Source: Planobispora longispora (lineage in GTDB: Bacteria > Actinomycetota > Actinomycetes > Streptosporangiales > Streptosporangiaceae). From it: DNA of 64,000 nt. A model generated the notes under the pieces. The model was not told where the DNA came from and made no database searches. It saw nothing but the letters and a program-made list of their open reading frames with translations. The DNA is taken from the NCBI RefSeq assembly GCF_016863135.1, contig NZ_BOOH01000052.1, positions 62,001 to 126,000 of the forward strand, read 5' to 3'. The position numbers and the translations under genes were made by a program. Positions 48,837 to 57,295 of this stretch are shown one piece after another; within the stretch, counting starts at the first letter, position 1, and every line of letters begins with the position of its first letter.

Positions 48837-49718
48837 GTGGGCATCCCGACCGGAACGTCCACCCGCCTACCGGCCGCGGCCTCGCCGGGCGCGCAGGTGC
48901 GGCGGCCGTACTGGGCCGGCGCGGCCACGGCCGCCCCGGGCCTGCTGGCCTTCACCGGCGCGATCGGCTCCGCCGAGCCGCACGCCCACGCCGCGGTGCA
49001 GGTCCTGCTGGTGCTCGATGGCGAGGTGGTGCTGACCGACCGGCACGGCCGGCAGCGCCCGGTCCAGGCCGCGATCATCCCGGCCGGCGTCCGGCACGGA
49101 CTGCGGGCCACCCCGGCCACGCACGGCCTGCTGGCCTACCTCGATCCGGCGAGCCCGGTCGGCCGGGCGGCCACCGCGCGCACCGCCGCATACGGTGATG
49201 CGGACGCGGTGAGCACCTGGCAGGCCGCGGCCCGGCCGGGCGTGATGGCTGCCGCGCCGAGGTCACCGGCCGTCGTGCCCGGCTCACCGGCCCTCATGCC
49301 CGGCTCGCCGGCCGTCGCGCCCGGCCGGGCCGCCATGCGCCGCGCAGCCGGGCCGCATCCCGGCGCCGGCGCGCTGCCCGCCCCTTTGTCACGCGCGCTC
49401 GCGCTGGTCCCGCAGCTCATCGACGGGCCGCTGCTGCTGGGCGACCTCGCCGCCCGGTCCGGGGTCTCAGCCAGCCGGCTCGGGCACCTGTTCGCCGAGC
49501 ATCTGCACCTGCCGTATCCGGCCTGGCGGCGCTGGGCCCGGCTGCTGCACGCCGTCGAGGCCGTGCGCGGCGGCGCCACGCTGACCGAGGCCGCGCACGC
49601 GGCCGGGTTCGCCGACAGCGCCCATCTGACCCGCACCTGCCGGGCCATGTTCGGAATCACGCCCAGCCAGGCCCTGGCCGCCACCGGCTGGCACTCCCTC
49701 ACCCGCGGCCGACGATAG
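48837..49718 (+). CDS. AraC-family transcriptional regulator
   Basis: A 293-aa regulator. An N-terminal cupin-like domain (HAHAAVQVLLVLDGEVVLTD, AAIIPAGVRHGLRATPATHG) is joined by a linker of three 7-aa repeats (GSPALMP-type, from 21-bp DNA units at 49260-49322) to an HTH_18 domain (GDLAARSGVSASRLGHLFAE, AHAAGFADSAHLTRTCRAMF). GTG 48837 has GGAGGAGG upstream; a TTG at 48810 is less likely. It is followed by the sterol-desaturase-type gene, probably its target. Confidence 0.84.
   Translation: MGIPTGTSTRLPAAASPGAQVRRPYWAGAATAAPGLLAFTGAIGSAEPHAHAAVQVLLVLDGEVVLTDRHGRQRPVQAAIIPAGVRHGLRATPATHGLLAYLDPASPVGRAATARTAAYGDADAVSTWQAAARPGVMAAAPRSPAVVPGSPALMPGSPAVAPGRAAMRRAAGPHPGAGALPAPLSRALALVPQLIDGPLLLGDLAARSGVSASRLGHLFAEHLHLPYPAWRRWARLLHAVEAVRGGATLTEAAHAAGFADSAHLTRTCRAMFGITPSQALAATGWHSLTRGRR
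49260..49322 (+). repeat. 21-bp in-frame repeat in the AraC linker
   Basis: Three 21-bp units (49260-49280, 49281-49301, 49302-49322), each encoding seven residues of the form (G/R)SPA-V/L-V/M/A-P. Confidence 0.75.
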
Positions 49719-49780
49719 CCGCCACGCGGCAGCGGATTCGTTCAAGCCCGCACCCCGGCCCAGCCGCCAAGGTGCAAGGC

Positions 49781-50794
49781 ATGTCCCTGACGCACTCACC
49801 CACCGGCGGCGCCGTCCGGACGGTGGTCCGCTACGGCTATGCCCCGCTGATACTGCTCGGCGTCAACGGCGGCGCCGTCGCCCTGGTCGCCGCCGACGCC
49901 TCCAAACTGTGGCTGCTCGGCCTGCTGGCCACTGCGATCGCCCTGTCGTTCACCGCCGAACGCCTCCTGCCGTATGACAGGACCTGGAACACCTCCCAGG
50001 GCGACGCCGGCCGCGACGCCGCGCACAGCCTGGTCAACGAGAGCCTCATCCTGGTCAGCGTCGCGGTCGTCCCGCTGCTGGCCGCGGTCCTGTCGGCGAC
50101 GTTTCCGGCCGCCGCCCTGTGGCCGCACGCCTGGCCGCTGCCCGCCCAGGTGCTGCTGGCCGTACTGATCGCCGACGCCGGCATCACCCTGGTCCACTAC
50201 GCCAGCCACACCGTCGGCGCGCTGTGGCGCCTGCACGCCGTCCACCACTCCGTCAGACGCTTCTACGGCCTCAACGGGCTGATGAAACACCCCCTGCACC
50301 AGATGCTGGAGATGACCGCCGGGGTCGCGCCGCTGCTGCTGATCGGCCTGCCGGTGCAGGTCGCCTCGGTGCTCGCGCTGGCCGTGGCGGTGCAGTTGCT
50401 GCTGCAGCACTCCAACGCCGACTACCGCGTCGGCGCGCTGAAGTACGTCCTGGCCCTGAACGAGGGACATCGCTTCCACCACCTCAAATGGGCCGGCGTC
50501 GGCGACGTCAACTTCGGCCTGTTCACCCTCCTCTGGGACCACCTGCTGGGCACCTTCTCCTACGACCCCGGGCGCCGCTTCACCTCCGAGGTGCTCGGCA
50601 TGGCCGCCAAACCGGACTACCCCACCGCCTACCTGGCCCAGCTCGCCGAGCCCTTCCGCGCCTCCGGCGCCTGCCACGCCGGGCCCGCCGGCCGGGCCGC
50701 CGACGTGGACGACGATCACCGCCTCGGGTGGGCGCGGCCGCCGTGGGGACCGTCCGGTCGCGGCGATCAGGCGGCCTTGCCGCGGGCGAGGTAG
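49781..50794 (+). CDS. sterol desaturase / fatty-acid hydroxylase superfamily membrane protein
   Basis: A 337-aa integral membrane di-iron oxygenase-type protein. The three His boxes are HYASH (about residue 145), HAVHHS (about 158) and HRFHH (about 235), spaced as in the family, with four or more membrane segments (PLILLGVNGGAVALVAADAS, ILVSVAVVPLLAAVLSATFP). ATG 49781 has AAGG upstream. The last 28 bp overlap the convergent protease-like gene. A 62-bp gap to the AraC gene suggests joint expression. The substrate is not known. Confidence 0.85.
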   Translation: MSLTHSPTGGAVRTVVRYGYAPLILLGVNGGAVALVAADASKLWLLGLLATAIALSFTAERLLPYDRTWNTSQGDAGRDAAHSLVNESLILVSVAVVPLLAAVLSATFPAAALWPHAWPLPAQVLLAVLIADAGITLVHYASHTVGALWRLHAVHHSVRRFYGLNGLMKHPLHQMLEMTAGVAPLLLIGLPVQVASVLALAVAVQLLLQHSNADYRVGALKYVLALNEGHRFHHLKWAGVGDVNFGLFTLLWDHLLGTFSYDPGRRFTSEVLGMAAKPDYPTAYLAQLAEPFRASGACHAGPAGRAADVDDDHRLGWARPPWGPSGRGDQAALPRAR

Positions 50795-52068
50795 ACCTTC
50801 ATGTCGGTGAAGTCGAGGGTGACGTGGTAGGGCTTGTAGAAGCTGTGGGAGAAGTTGGCCAGCACGTCGAACCCTTCGCGGCCGGGTCCGCCGGGCCCGC
50901 CGGGCCTGCTGTCCGCGTAGCAGTAGGCGTCGCGGGCGGTGGCGCCGCCGAGGCGGATCTCCTCCGGGTAGCAGGGGTAGGCGGTGAGGAACCGACCCCC
51001 GGCCGACGTCTCGATCGGGCGGTCGTAGTCGGTGCGGATCCGCAACCGTCTGGCCGTCTCCTCGGTCATGCTCGCCGTCATTTCGCCGGTTCCGCCGATG
51101 TTCAGGGCCACCACCCGGGCGCCGGAGCCGGCGACGCTGCCCCTGCTGAACAGCAGGTGCTCCTGGGCCAGCCACAGCGGCAGCGGCCCGGCGCCCGACC
51201 GCGCGGCGGCGGTGCGCGCCTTCCCGGCCGTTTCGGGGGTTCTGCGGCGCAGGATCAGCGACCGGCCCGCGTAGTCGACGGTGGTCAGGAAGTGGTACAG
51301 GATCCACGTGCCGATCAATCCGTCCCCCGACTCCGGGCCGTCCTCCCCGCCCGACCAGGCCACCGGGATGTTGCGCAGTTCGATGCCGCCGAGCTTGAAG
51401 GAGTCCAGCACTCCGGAGTAGTACGTCACGGTTCTGCCCTGAAACTCGAACGTGTCCACGGTCACGGCGACCAGCCCGGCGTCCTTGGCCGCTTTCGCCG
51501 ACACGTTCAGCGACGCGACGCGAGTGTAGAACGAGAGGTCGATCGGCGGTCCGCCGTTGAGTGAGGCCTTCACCAGCGGCATCGGGTCCATCTGCTGCCA
51601 CGGCACCCGCGCGGTGTCGCCGTGGATCTGGTATGGCTCGCCGCGGAACGCCGCGAACAGCTTGGCGTAGCTTTCCTCCCCGGCCGCCCGCCATCGTGGC
51701 GCGGCGAGGGAGAACTTGTCCTGCCGGGTGTAGCAGTCGGCCAGGAGCCGGTTGGTCTCCTGGTCGCCGGGCGCCGACTTGAGGGCCGTCGCGAGATACT
51801 TCTCAGCCTCGGGGAACTGGTTGGCCAGGAGCCCGACATGGCCGCGCCGGCGGGCCGCGTGCACGTTCGCGGGGTCCTTTTTCAGGATCTCGTCATATGC
51901 ACGGCCGGCCTGCTCGAACTTCCCGGCCCTGAAGAGCGCGTCCGCGTCGCCGCCGCCGGCCAGCGCCGGGACCGCCTCGCCCAGCAGCGGCGCGGTCGCG
52001 GCGGCGCCGGCCACCACGGCGGCGCCCCGCAGCAGCGAACGCCGGTCCCATCGTCTGTCATCAGCCAC
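50767..52068 (-). CDS. Tat-exported TPR protein with retropepsin-like domains lacking the catalytic Asp
   Basis: A 433-aa protein. A Tat signal (DRRWDRRSLLRGAAVVAGAA) is followed by TPR helices (ADALFRAGKFEQAGRAYDEI and AANQFPEAEKYLATALKSAP-type text, residues about 35-110). Two retropepsin-like units follow: LVKASLNGGPPIDLSFYTRV and VVALNIGGTGEMTASMTEET stand where family members have the D-T-G catalytic motif, but neither has DTG. GLIGTWILYHFLTTVDYAGR and GREGFDVLANFSHSFYKPYH are the conserved flap/fold parts. GTG 52068 has GGGGAGAAGG upstream. It may be a pseudo-protease that binds rather than cleaves. Confidence 0.72.
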   Translation of the reverse strand: MADDRRWDRRSLLRGAAVVAGAAATAPLLGEAVPALAGGGDADALFRAGKFEQAGRAYDEILKKDPANVHAARRRGHVGLLANQFPEAEKYLATALKSAPGDQETNRLLADCYTRQDKFSLAAPRWRAAGEESYAKLFAAFRGEPYQIHGDTARVPWQQMDPMPLVKASLNGGPPIDLSFYTRVASLNVSAKAAKDAGLVAVTVDTFEFQGRTVTYYSGVLDSFKLGGIELRNIPVAWSGGEDGPESGDGLIGTWILYHFLTTVDYAGRSLILRRRTPETAGKARTAAARSGAGPLPLWLAQEHLLFSRGSVAGSGARVVALNIGGTGEMTASMTEETARRLRIRTDYDRPIETSAGGRFLTAYPCYPEEIRLGGATARDAYCYADSRPGGPGGPGREGFDVLANFSHSFYKPYHVTLDFTDMKVYLARGKAA

Positions 52069-52368
52069 GCCTTCTCCCCTTTTCGTGATCACCTTCGCCG
52101 CGACGTTCTGTCCGGCGGACGGCCACGGCGGCTCCGGCGACCTCCTCCCGCCCTGCCTGATGAGGACGGCGCCGAGGTCGCCGGGGCCGTGACCCGGGGC
52201 CGGGGCCACCTGGGCGGCCGGCCCGCTCGGCATCCACTGTCGGCGGGCCGCGTCCCCGCCTCGTCCGCGCCGCGTCATGGTTGCGTCACGGTCGCGCCGA
52301 CGGCGGCCTCCGCGGACGGACGGCGACATGCGTGCGCAGACTGAGGGCGAAGCCGCGCACCCGCTCCG
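52069..52368. other. 300-bp gap without recognised content
   Basis: Between the protease-like gene and the SDR gene I see no gene with a ribosome site, no hairpin of note and no repeat. Confidence 0.6.
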
Positions 52369-53181
52369 CTAACGCCCGGCGCGCGATGTCGCGAGGTAGC
52401 GGGCCGGGACCTCGCCGCCGCCGTGGACGGCGAGGTCCGCGCCGGTGACGTAGGACGACAGGTCGCCGGCCAGGTACAGGCAGGCGTTCGCCACGTCGCC
52501 GGGGACCGCCATCCGGCCCATCGGGATCAGCTCCGCGAGGCCGGCGCCGCCGTCCGGGCCGTAGACGGAGGCCGCCGCCTCGGTCCGGACGAGCCCGGCG
52601 GTGATGTGGTTGACCCGCACCTTGGGCGACCATTCGAGCGCCAGCGCCCGGGTGAGCGCCAGCAGCCCGGCCTTGGCGGCGGAGTAGGCCGCGGTGCCCG
52701 GCTGTGGGTCGTGGGCGGAGACGCTGCCGATGTTGACGATCGCGCCGCCGGTCTCCTGGCCCTGCATGATCGCGTTGGCCGCCTGCGACACGTAGAACGG
52801 GGCGAGCAGGTTCAGGCTCACGATCTTCTCGACGAAGCGCGGGGAGACCGTCGCCGCGTCCGCCGAGGGGGAGCCGCCGGCGTTGTTGACGAGCACGTCG
52901 AGCCGGCCGAGGAGGCCGGCCGCGTGCTCCGCCAGCGCGGCGGCGGCCCCGGGGTCCCGGATGTCCGCGGCGGCGAACCGGGCGGTCCTGCTGCCGCCCC
53001 GGGGCAGGGCGCCGGGCAGGTCCGCGGGCTCGGTGCGCCCGCAGACGACCACTTCGGCGCCCGCGGCCAGGAACCGCTCGGCGATCGCGAACCCGATGCC
53101 CTTGGTCCCGCCGGTGACCAGCACCGCCCGTCCGGTGAAGTCCATCGCCGGATTCACCCGCGTGTCCGTCGCCGCATTCAT
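52369..53181 (-). CDS. SDR oxidoreductase of the KstR2-type HIP cluster
   Basis: A 270-aa SDR. GRAVLVTGGTKGIGFAIAER binds the cofactor, DVLVNNAGGSPSADAATVSP, GAIVNIGSVSAHDPQPGTAA (Ser) and YSAAKAGLLALTRALALEWS (Tyr, Lys) give the active site. It corresponds in context to the SDR genes beside echA20 in mycobacterial HIP clusters (Rv3548c/Rv3549c type). ATG 53181 has GAAGGGAGGG upstream. It is divergent from echA20 and shares its operator. Its exact step is not established. Confidence 0.82.
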   Translation of the reverse strand: MNAATDTRVNPAMDFTGRAVLVTGGTKGIGFAIAERFLAAGAEVVVCGRTEPADLPGALPRGGSRTARFAAADIRDPGAAAALAEHAAGLLGRLDVLVNNAGGSPSADAATVSPRFVEKIVSLNLLAPFYVSQAANAIMQGQETGGAIVNIGSVSAHDPQPGTAAYSAAKAGLLALTRALALEWSPKVRVNHITAGLVRTEAAASVYGPDGGAGLAELIPMGRMAVPGDVANACLYLAGDLSSYVTGADLAVHGGGEVPARYLATSRAGR

Positions 53182-53208
53182 CGGCGCCCTCCCTTCTGCT
53201 ACGTTTAA

Positions 53209-53232
53209 TTTCTAACAAATGTTTGGTGGAAA
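53209..53232. promoter_or_regulatory. KstR2-like operator, copy 1 (SDR/echA20 divergent promoter)
   Basis: 24-bp inverted repeat with arms TTTCTAACAAA and TTTGGTGGAAA around TG; 9 of 11 arm positions pair. It matches the site at 61030-61053 at 20 of 24 positions. Confidence 0.65.
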
Positions 53233-53240
53233 GGTATCGC

Positions 53241-53987
53241 ATGGGAATCTCCACCAGGAACCACGGCGACGGCATCGCCGAAGTCGTCACGGACGTGCCC
53301 CCGGTCAACGCGCTGCCCGTCCAGGGCTGGTTCGACCTGGCGGGGGCCGTACGGGAGGCCGGGCGCGATCCGCAGACCCGCGTCGTGGTGCTGCGCGCGG
53401 AGGGCCGGGGCTTCAACGCCGGGGTGGACATCAAGGAGATGCAGGCCGCCGCCGGGTTCGAGGCGCTGGTGGGGGCGAACCGGGGCTGCCACGCCGCGTT
53501 CGCGGCCGTCTACGAGTGCGAGGTCCCGGTGATCGCGGCCGTGCACGGGTTCTGCCTGGGCGGCGGCGTCGGCCTGGCCGGCAACGCCGACATCGTGGTC
53601 GCCGCCGAGGACGCCTACTTCGGCCTGCCCGAGGTGGAGCGCGGCGCGCTCGGGGCCGCCACCCACCTGTCCCGCCTGGTCCCCCAGCACCTGATGCGCG
53701 CCATGGTCTACACCTGCCGCACCGTCACCGCCGCCGAGCTGCACGCCTTCGGCTCGGTCCTGGAGGTCGCGCCCGCCGACCGGCTCCGCGAGACCGCCCT
53801 GGCGGTCGCGGCCCAGATCGCCGCCAAGGACCCCTACGTCATCCGGCGCGCCAAGGAGTCGCTGAACGGCATCGACCCGGTCGACGTCAACCGCAGCTAC
53901 CGTTTCGAGCAGGGCTTCACCTTCGAGCTCAACCTGATGGGCGCGGGCGACCGGCACCGCGACGCCTTCGTCGCCGAGGGGGCGTGA
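53241..53987 (+). CDS. echA20: EchA20-type crotonase, ring D hydrolase of HIP catabolism
   Basis: A 248-aa crotonase-fold enzyme. It shows EVVTDVPPVNALPVQGWFDL, RAEGRGFNAGVDIKEMQA (oxyanion hole), AVHGFCLGGGVGLAGNADIV and YFGLPEVERGALGAATHLSR. In mycobacteria EchA20 opens ring D of the indanone CoA thioester. ATG 53241 has GGAAAGG 6 nt upstream. It begins the echA20-ipdA-ipdB-ipdC run and overlaps ipdA (GTGA). Confidence 0.87.
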   Translation: MGISTRNHGDGIAEVVTDVPPVNALPVQGWFDLAGAVREAGRDPQTRVVVLRAEGRGFNAGVDIKEMQAAAGFEALVGANRGCHAAFAAVYECEVPVIAAVHGFCLGGGVGLAGNADIVVAAEDAYFGLPEVERGALGAATHLSRLVPQHLMRAMVYTCRTVTAAELHAFGSVLEVAPADRLRETALAVAAQIAAKDPYVIRRAKESLNGIDPVDVNRSYRFEQGFTFELNLMGAGDRHRDAFVAEGA

Positions 53988-54886
53988 TCCCCGTGGCACA
54001 GGCGGCATCGAAGGTGACGACGGTGGAGGAGATCGTCGGCTCGCTGGAGAGCGGCACGACGATCGGGATCGGCGGCTGGGGCTCGCGGCGCAAGCCGATG
54101 GCCCTGGTCCGGGCGATCTGCCGCTCCGCGCTGGAGAATCTGACGATCATCTCGTACGGCGGGCCCGACGTCGGCCTGCTCTGCGCCGCGGGCAAGGTCC
54201 GCAGGCTGGTCGCCCCGTTCGTGACGCTCGACTCGGTCCCCCTGGAGCCGCACTTCCGGGCCGCCCGGCAGCGCGGGGCGATCGAGCTCACCGAGTACGA
54301 CGAGGGCATGTTCATGTTCGGCCTGCTCGCCGCCGCGCACCGGCTGCCGTTCCTGCCCACCCGCGCCGGGCTCGGCTCGGACGTCATGCGGGTCAACCCG
54401 GACCTGCGCACGGTCCGCTCGCCGTACGGCGCGGCGGGGCAGGAAGGCGAGGAACTGGTCGCGGTGCCCGCGCTGACCATGGACGTGGCGCTGGTCCACA
54501 TGGATCGGGCCGACACCCGCGGCAACGGCCAGTACCTCGGCCCCGACCCCTACCTGGACGACCTGTTCGCCAAGGCCGCCACCCGCTGCTACGTCAGCTG
54601 CGAGCGCCTGGTGGACCCCGGGAAGCTGGACGGCCCGCCGCAGAGCCTGCTGATCGGCCGCATGCACGTCGCCGGGGTGGTGGAGACGCCGGGCGGCGGC
54701 CACTTCACCGACTGCGGCCCGGACCTCGGCCGCGACGAGGCGTTCCAGCGGCACTACGCGGCCTCGGCGGCCGACCCGGAGGCGTGGGCGGCGTTCGCGG
54801 AGCGGTTCCTGTCCGGGGACGAGGCCGCCTACCGGGAGGCCGTACGGCGCTGGCACGACGAGCGCGGACAGGAGGGGACGCGATGA
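53984..54886 (+). CDS. ipdA: IpdA, CoA-transferase-fold ring C hydrolase subunit alpha
   Basis: A 300-aa class I CoA-transferase-fold subunit. It has VTTVEEIVGSLESGTTIGIG, GWGSRRKPMALVRAICRSAL, LTIISYGGPDVGLLCAAGKV and AGLGSDVMRVNPDLRTVRSP. With IpdB it hydrolyses the last steroid ring (ring C) in actinobacterial cholesterol breakdown; both subunits are needed. The start is GTG 53984 overlapping the echA20 stop, or GTG 53993. ATGA overlap with ipdB supports equal expression. Confidence 0.9.
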   Translation: MIPVAQAASKVTTVEEIVGSLESGTTIGIGGWGSRRKPMALVRAICRSALENLTIISYGGPDVGLLCAAGKVRRLVAPFVTLDSVPLEPHFRAARQRGAIELTEYDEGMFMFGLLAAAHRLPFLPTRAGLGSDVMRVNPDLRTVRSPYGAAGQEGEELVAVPALTMDVALVHMDRADTRGNGQYLGPDPYLDDLFAKAATRCYVSCERLVDPGKLDGPPQSLLIGRMHVAGVVETPGGGHFTDCGPDLGRDEAFQRHYAASAADPEAWAAFAERFLSGDEAAYREAVRRWHDERGQEGTR

Positions 54887-55761
54887 GCACGACCGGCGCG
54901 GACCGGGGCGCCACCCGGGCGGGCACGGCCAGGACAGGAGCGGGCGACTCGGATGCGGGTCCGGCGGGCGCCACCCGGGCGGAGATCTGCGTGGTGGCCT
55001 GCGCCGAGGCCTGGCGGGGGGACGGCGAGATCCTGGCCGCGGCGATGGGCACCTGCTCGATCCTGGGCGCCCGGCTGGCCCGCCTCACCTTCGAGCCCGG
55101 CCTGCTGACCACCGACGGCGGCGCGCTGCTCACCGCCGAGCCGGTGCCGATCGGCGCGCCCGCGGGCCCGGCCGAGGGGTGGATGCCCTTCCGCGACCAC
55201 CTGTGGCTGGTGCAGAACGGGCGACGGCACGTGATGATGGGCGCCTCGCAGATCGACCGGTACGGCAACACCAACATCTCGGCGATCGGCGCGTGGGAGC
55301 GCCCGGCGTCGCAGCTGCTCGGCGTGCGCGGCGCCCCGGGCAACACGATCTGCAACCCGACCAGCTACTGGATCCCGCGGCACTCCACCCGGGTGTTCGT
55401 GCCCGAGGTGGACACGGCCAGCGGCGTCGGCACCGACCGGGCGGCACGGCTGGGCCCGCGGGCCTCGCGCTTCCACGACCTGCGCCGGGTGGTGACCGAC
55501 CTGGGCGTGTTCGACTTCCGCGCGCCGGACGGGTCGATGCGGCTGGTCTCGCTCCACCCGGGAGTGGACGCCGGGGAGGTCGCCGCGGCCACCGGCTTCG
55601 CGATCCACGGACTCGCGGAGCCCGCGGAGCCCGCAGGGCCCGCGGAGCCCGGGACCGGCGGCGAGGTGCCGCGGACCCGCATGCCGACGGGGGAGGAGCT
55701 GCGGCTGATCCGCGAGGTGCTCGATCCCGGCGGCCTGCGCGACCGGGAGGTGCGGGCATGA
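54883..55761 (+). CDS. ipdB: IpdB, CoA-transferase-fold ring C hydrolase subunit beta
   Basis: A 292-aa partner of IpdA. A 30-residue disordered leader precedes AEICVVACAEAWRGDGEILA and AAMGTCSILGARLARLTFEP. Conserved strings are GASQIDRYGNTNISAIGAWE, RGAPGNTICNPTSYWIPRHS and VVTDLGVFDFRAPDGSMRLV. Near the C-terminus, a short AEPAEPAGPAEP stretch comes from 9-bp repeats. ATG 54883 has AGGAGGGG upstream. Confidence 0.9.
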   Translation: MSTTGADRGATRAGTARTGAGDSDAGPAGATRAEICVVACAEAWRGDGEILAAAMGTCSILGARLARLTFEPGLLTTDGGALLTAEPVPIGAPAGPAEGWMPFRDHLWLVQNGRRHVMMGASQIDRYGNTNISAIGAWERPASQLLGVRGAPGNTICNPTSYWIPRHSTRVFVPEVDTASGVGTDRAARLGPRASRFHDLRRVVTDLGVFDFRAPDGSMRLVSLHPGVDAGEVAAATGFAIHGLAEPAEPAGPAEPGTGGEVPRTRMPTGEELRLIREVLDPGGLRDREVRA

Positions 55762-55814
55762 CCCGGCGGGCGCACGGCCCGGAGGCTCCGTACCGCGGGG
55801 AGGCCCGGAGATGA
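55758..55814 (+). CDS. possible 18-codon bridging ORF between ipdB and ipdC
   Basis: ATG 55758 overlaps the ipdB stop (ATGA) and its own TGA (55812-55814) overlaps the ipdC start. It reads MTRRAHGPEAPYRGEARR. It could keep ribosomes coupled from ipdB to ipdC; no homolog is known to me. Confidence 0.25.
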   Translation: MTRRAHGPEAPYRGEARR

Positions 55815-56878
55815 TCGAGCAGATGCTGGACACGCCGCTGACCCGCCTGACCGGGGTGCGTCATCCGGTCGTGCAGACCGGGATGGGCTGGGTGGCGGGC
55901 CCCCGGCTGGTCTCCGCGGTGGCCGACGCGGGCGGCCTGGGCATCCTGGCCTCGGCCACCATGACCCTGGACCAGCTCGCCTCCGCCGTCGAGGAGGTCC
56001 GCTCACGCACCGACGCGCCCTTCGGGGTGAACCTGCGCGCCGACGCCTCGGACGCGGGCGACCGCGTCGACCTGCTGATCAAGAACGGGGTGAAGGTCGC
56101 CTCGTTCGCCCTGGCCCCGCGCCAGGAACTGATCGCCAAGCTGAAGGACGCCGGAGTCGTGGTGATCCCCTCGGTCGGGGCGCGGCGGCACGCCGAGAAG
56201 GTCGCGGCGTGGGGCGCGGACGCGGTGCTGGTCCAGGGCGGCGAGGGGGGCGGCCACACCGGGGCGGTCGCCACCACGCTGCTGCTGCCCCAGGTCGTGG
56301 ACGCGGTCGACATCCCGGTGATCGCCGCCGGGGGCTTCTTCGACGGGCGGGGCCTGGCCGCGGCGCTGGCGTACGGCGCGGCGGGCGTCGCCATGGGCAC
56401 CCGGTTCCTGCTGACCTCCGACAGCTCGGTCCCGGACGCGGTCAAGCAGCTCTATCTCGGCACCGCGGAGACCGTGGTCACCCGTCAGGTGGACGGCATG
56501 CCGCACCGGGTGCTGCGCACGCCGCTGGTGGACGGCCTGGAACGCGCGGGCCGCCTGTCCGGGCTGGCCCGCGCGGTGCGCAACGCCGCCCGGTTCAGGA
56601 AGATCTCCGGCATGTCCTGGCCGGAGATGATCCGCGACGGGCTGGCCATGAAGCACGGCAAGGAGCTCACCTGGTCCCAGGTGCTGATGGCGGCCAACAC
56701 GCCCATGCTGCTCAAGGCGGCGATGGTGGACGGCCGCCCGGACCTGGGGGTGATGGCCTCCGGGCAGGTGGTGACGCTCATCGAGGACCTGCCCTCCTGC
56801 GAGGAGCTGATCGACGCCGTCGTCACCCGCGCCGCCGAGACCCTGCGCGGCCTGGGCGCCCACCTCGCCCCCGCCTGA
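55811..56878 (+). CDS. ipdC: IpdC, nitronate-monooxygenase-like flavoenzyme of HIP catabolism
   Basis: A 355-aa TIM-barrel flavin enzyme. It has LTGVRHPVVQTGMGWVAGPR, GVNLRADASDAGDRVDLLIK, VLVQGGEGGGHTGAVATTLL (flavin phosphate), IPVIAAGGFFDGRGLAAALA and GTRFLLTSDSSVPDAVKQLY. In mycobacteria IpdC is an FMN oxidoreductase acting on the ring C/D CoA intermediates. ATG 55811 follows GGGGAGGCCCGGAG. It closes the echA20-ipdABC operon. Confidence 0.88.
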   Translation: MIEQMLDTPLTRLTGVRHPVVQTGMGWVAGPRLVSAVADAGGLGILASATMTLDQLASAVEEVRSRTDAPFGVNLRADASDAGDRVDLLIKNGVKVASFALAPRQELIAKLKDAGVVVIPSVGARRHAEKVAAWGADAVLVQGGEGGGHTGAVATTLLLPQVVDAVDIPVIAAGGFFDGRGLAAALAYGAAGVAMGTRFLLTSDSSVPDAVKQLYLGTAETVVTRQVDGMPHRVLRTPLVDGLERAGRLSGLARAVRNAARFRKISGMSWPEMIRDGLAMKHGKELTWSQVLMAANTPMLLKAAMVDGRPDLGVMASGQVVTLIEDLPSCEELIDAVVTRAAETLRGLGAHLAPA

Positions 56879-56982
56879 CCGGCTCCCTCCGCCGCTCCGG
56901 CGGTCTTCACGGGACACCCGATGGCCTTCGATGCTTCCCGCCGGGCCGCGGCCTCCCGTCGACGGCTCAGCCGAAGGATGTA

Positions 56983-57014
56983 GCCCGACCTCCTCAACCG
57001 GTAGGAGGCCGGGC
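56983..57014. terminator. hairpin between ipdC and the DUF5708-type gene
   Basis: GCCCGACCTCCT (56983-56994) and AGGAGGCCGGGC (57003-57014), one mismatch, 8-nt loop, about 105 bp after the ipdC stop. Confidence 0.6.
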
Positions 57015-57082
57015 GGACCGGGCCTGAATACGATCTTCCAGAGATTCGGCGCCGCCCATCCCTCCGGTCGAAAGGTCTGGTC

Positions 57083-57295
57083 ATGACCCCTGCCCGCAAG
57101 ACGCTCCTCACCGGTTCGGCCACCTTCCTGGCGGGACTGGCGCTGTGGCTGTTCGGGCTCGATGAGGAGATCTTCATCTTCACCCCGTCCAAGGTCGGAC
57201 TGGTCCTGATGGTCGTCGGAGGGCTGGAGATCTTGTACGGGATCTACAAGAGCGTGCGCGCCTCACGGGACGGGTTTCAACGGGGAGAGTCGTAG
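57083..57295 (+). CDS. small two-helix membrane protein (DUF5708-like)
   Basis: A 70-aa protein with two membrane segments: LLTGSATFLAGLALWLFGLD and VGLVLMVVGGLEILYGIYKS, and a basic tail. It resembles the DUF5708 group from memory. Its last 19 bp overlap the end of the convergent membrane-protein gene. Function unknown; it lies inside the HIP cluster with no clear link to it. Confidence 0.6.
   Translation: MTPARKTLLTGSATFLAGLALWLFGLDEEIFIFTPSKVGLVLMVVGGLEILYGIYKSVRASRDGFQRGES

Noticed and set aside
52327-52374. Short plus-strand peptide frame starting at ATG 52328
   Set aside because: No ribosome site and it runs into the end of the SDR gene on the other strand.
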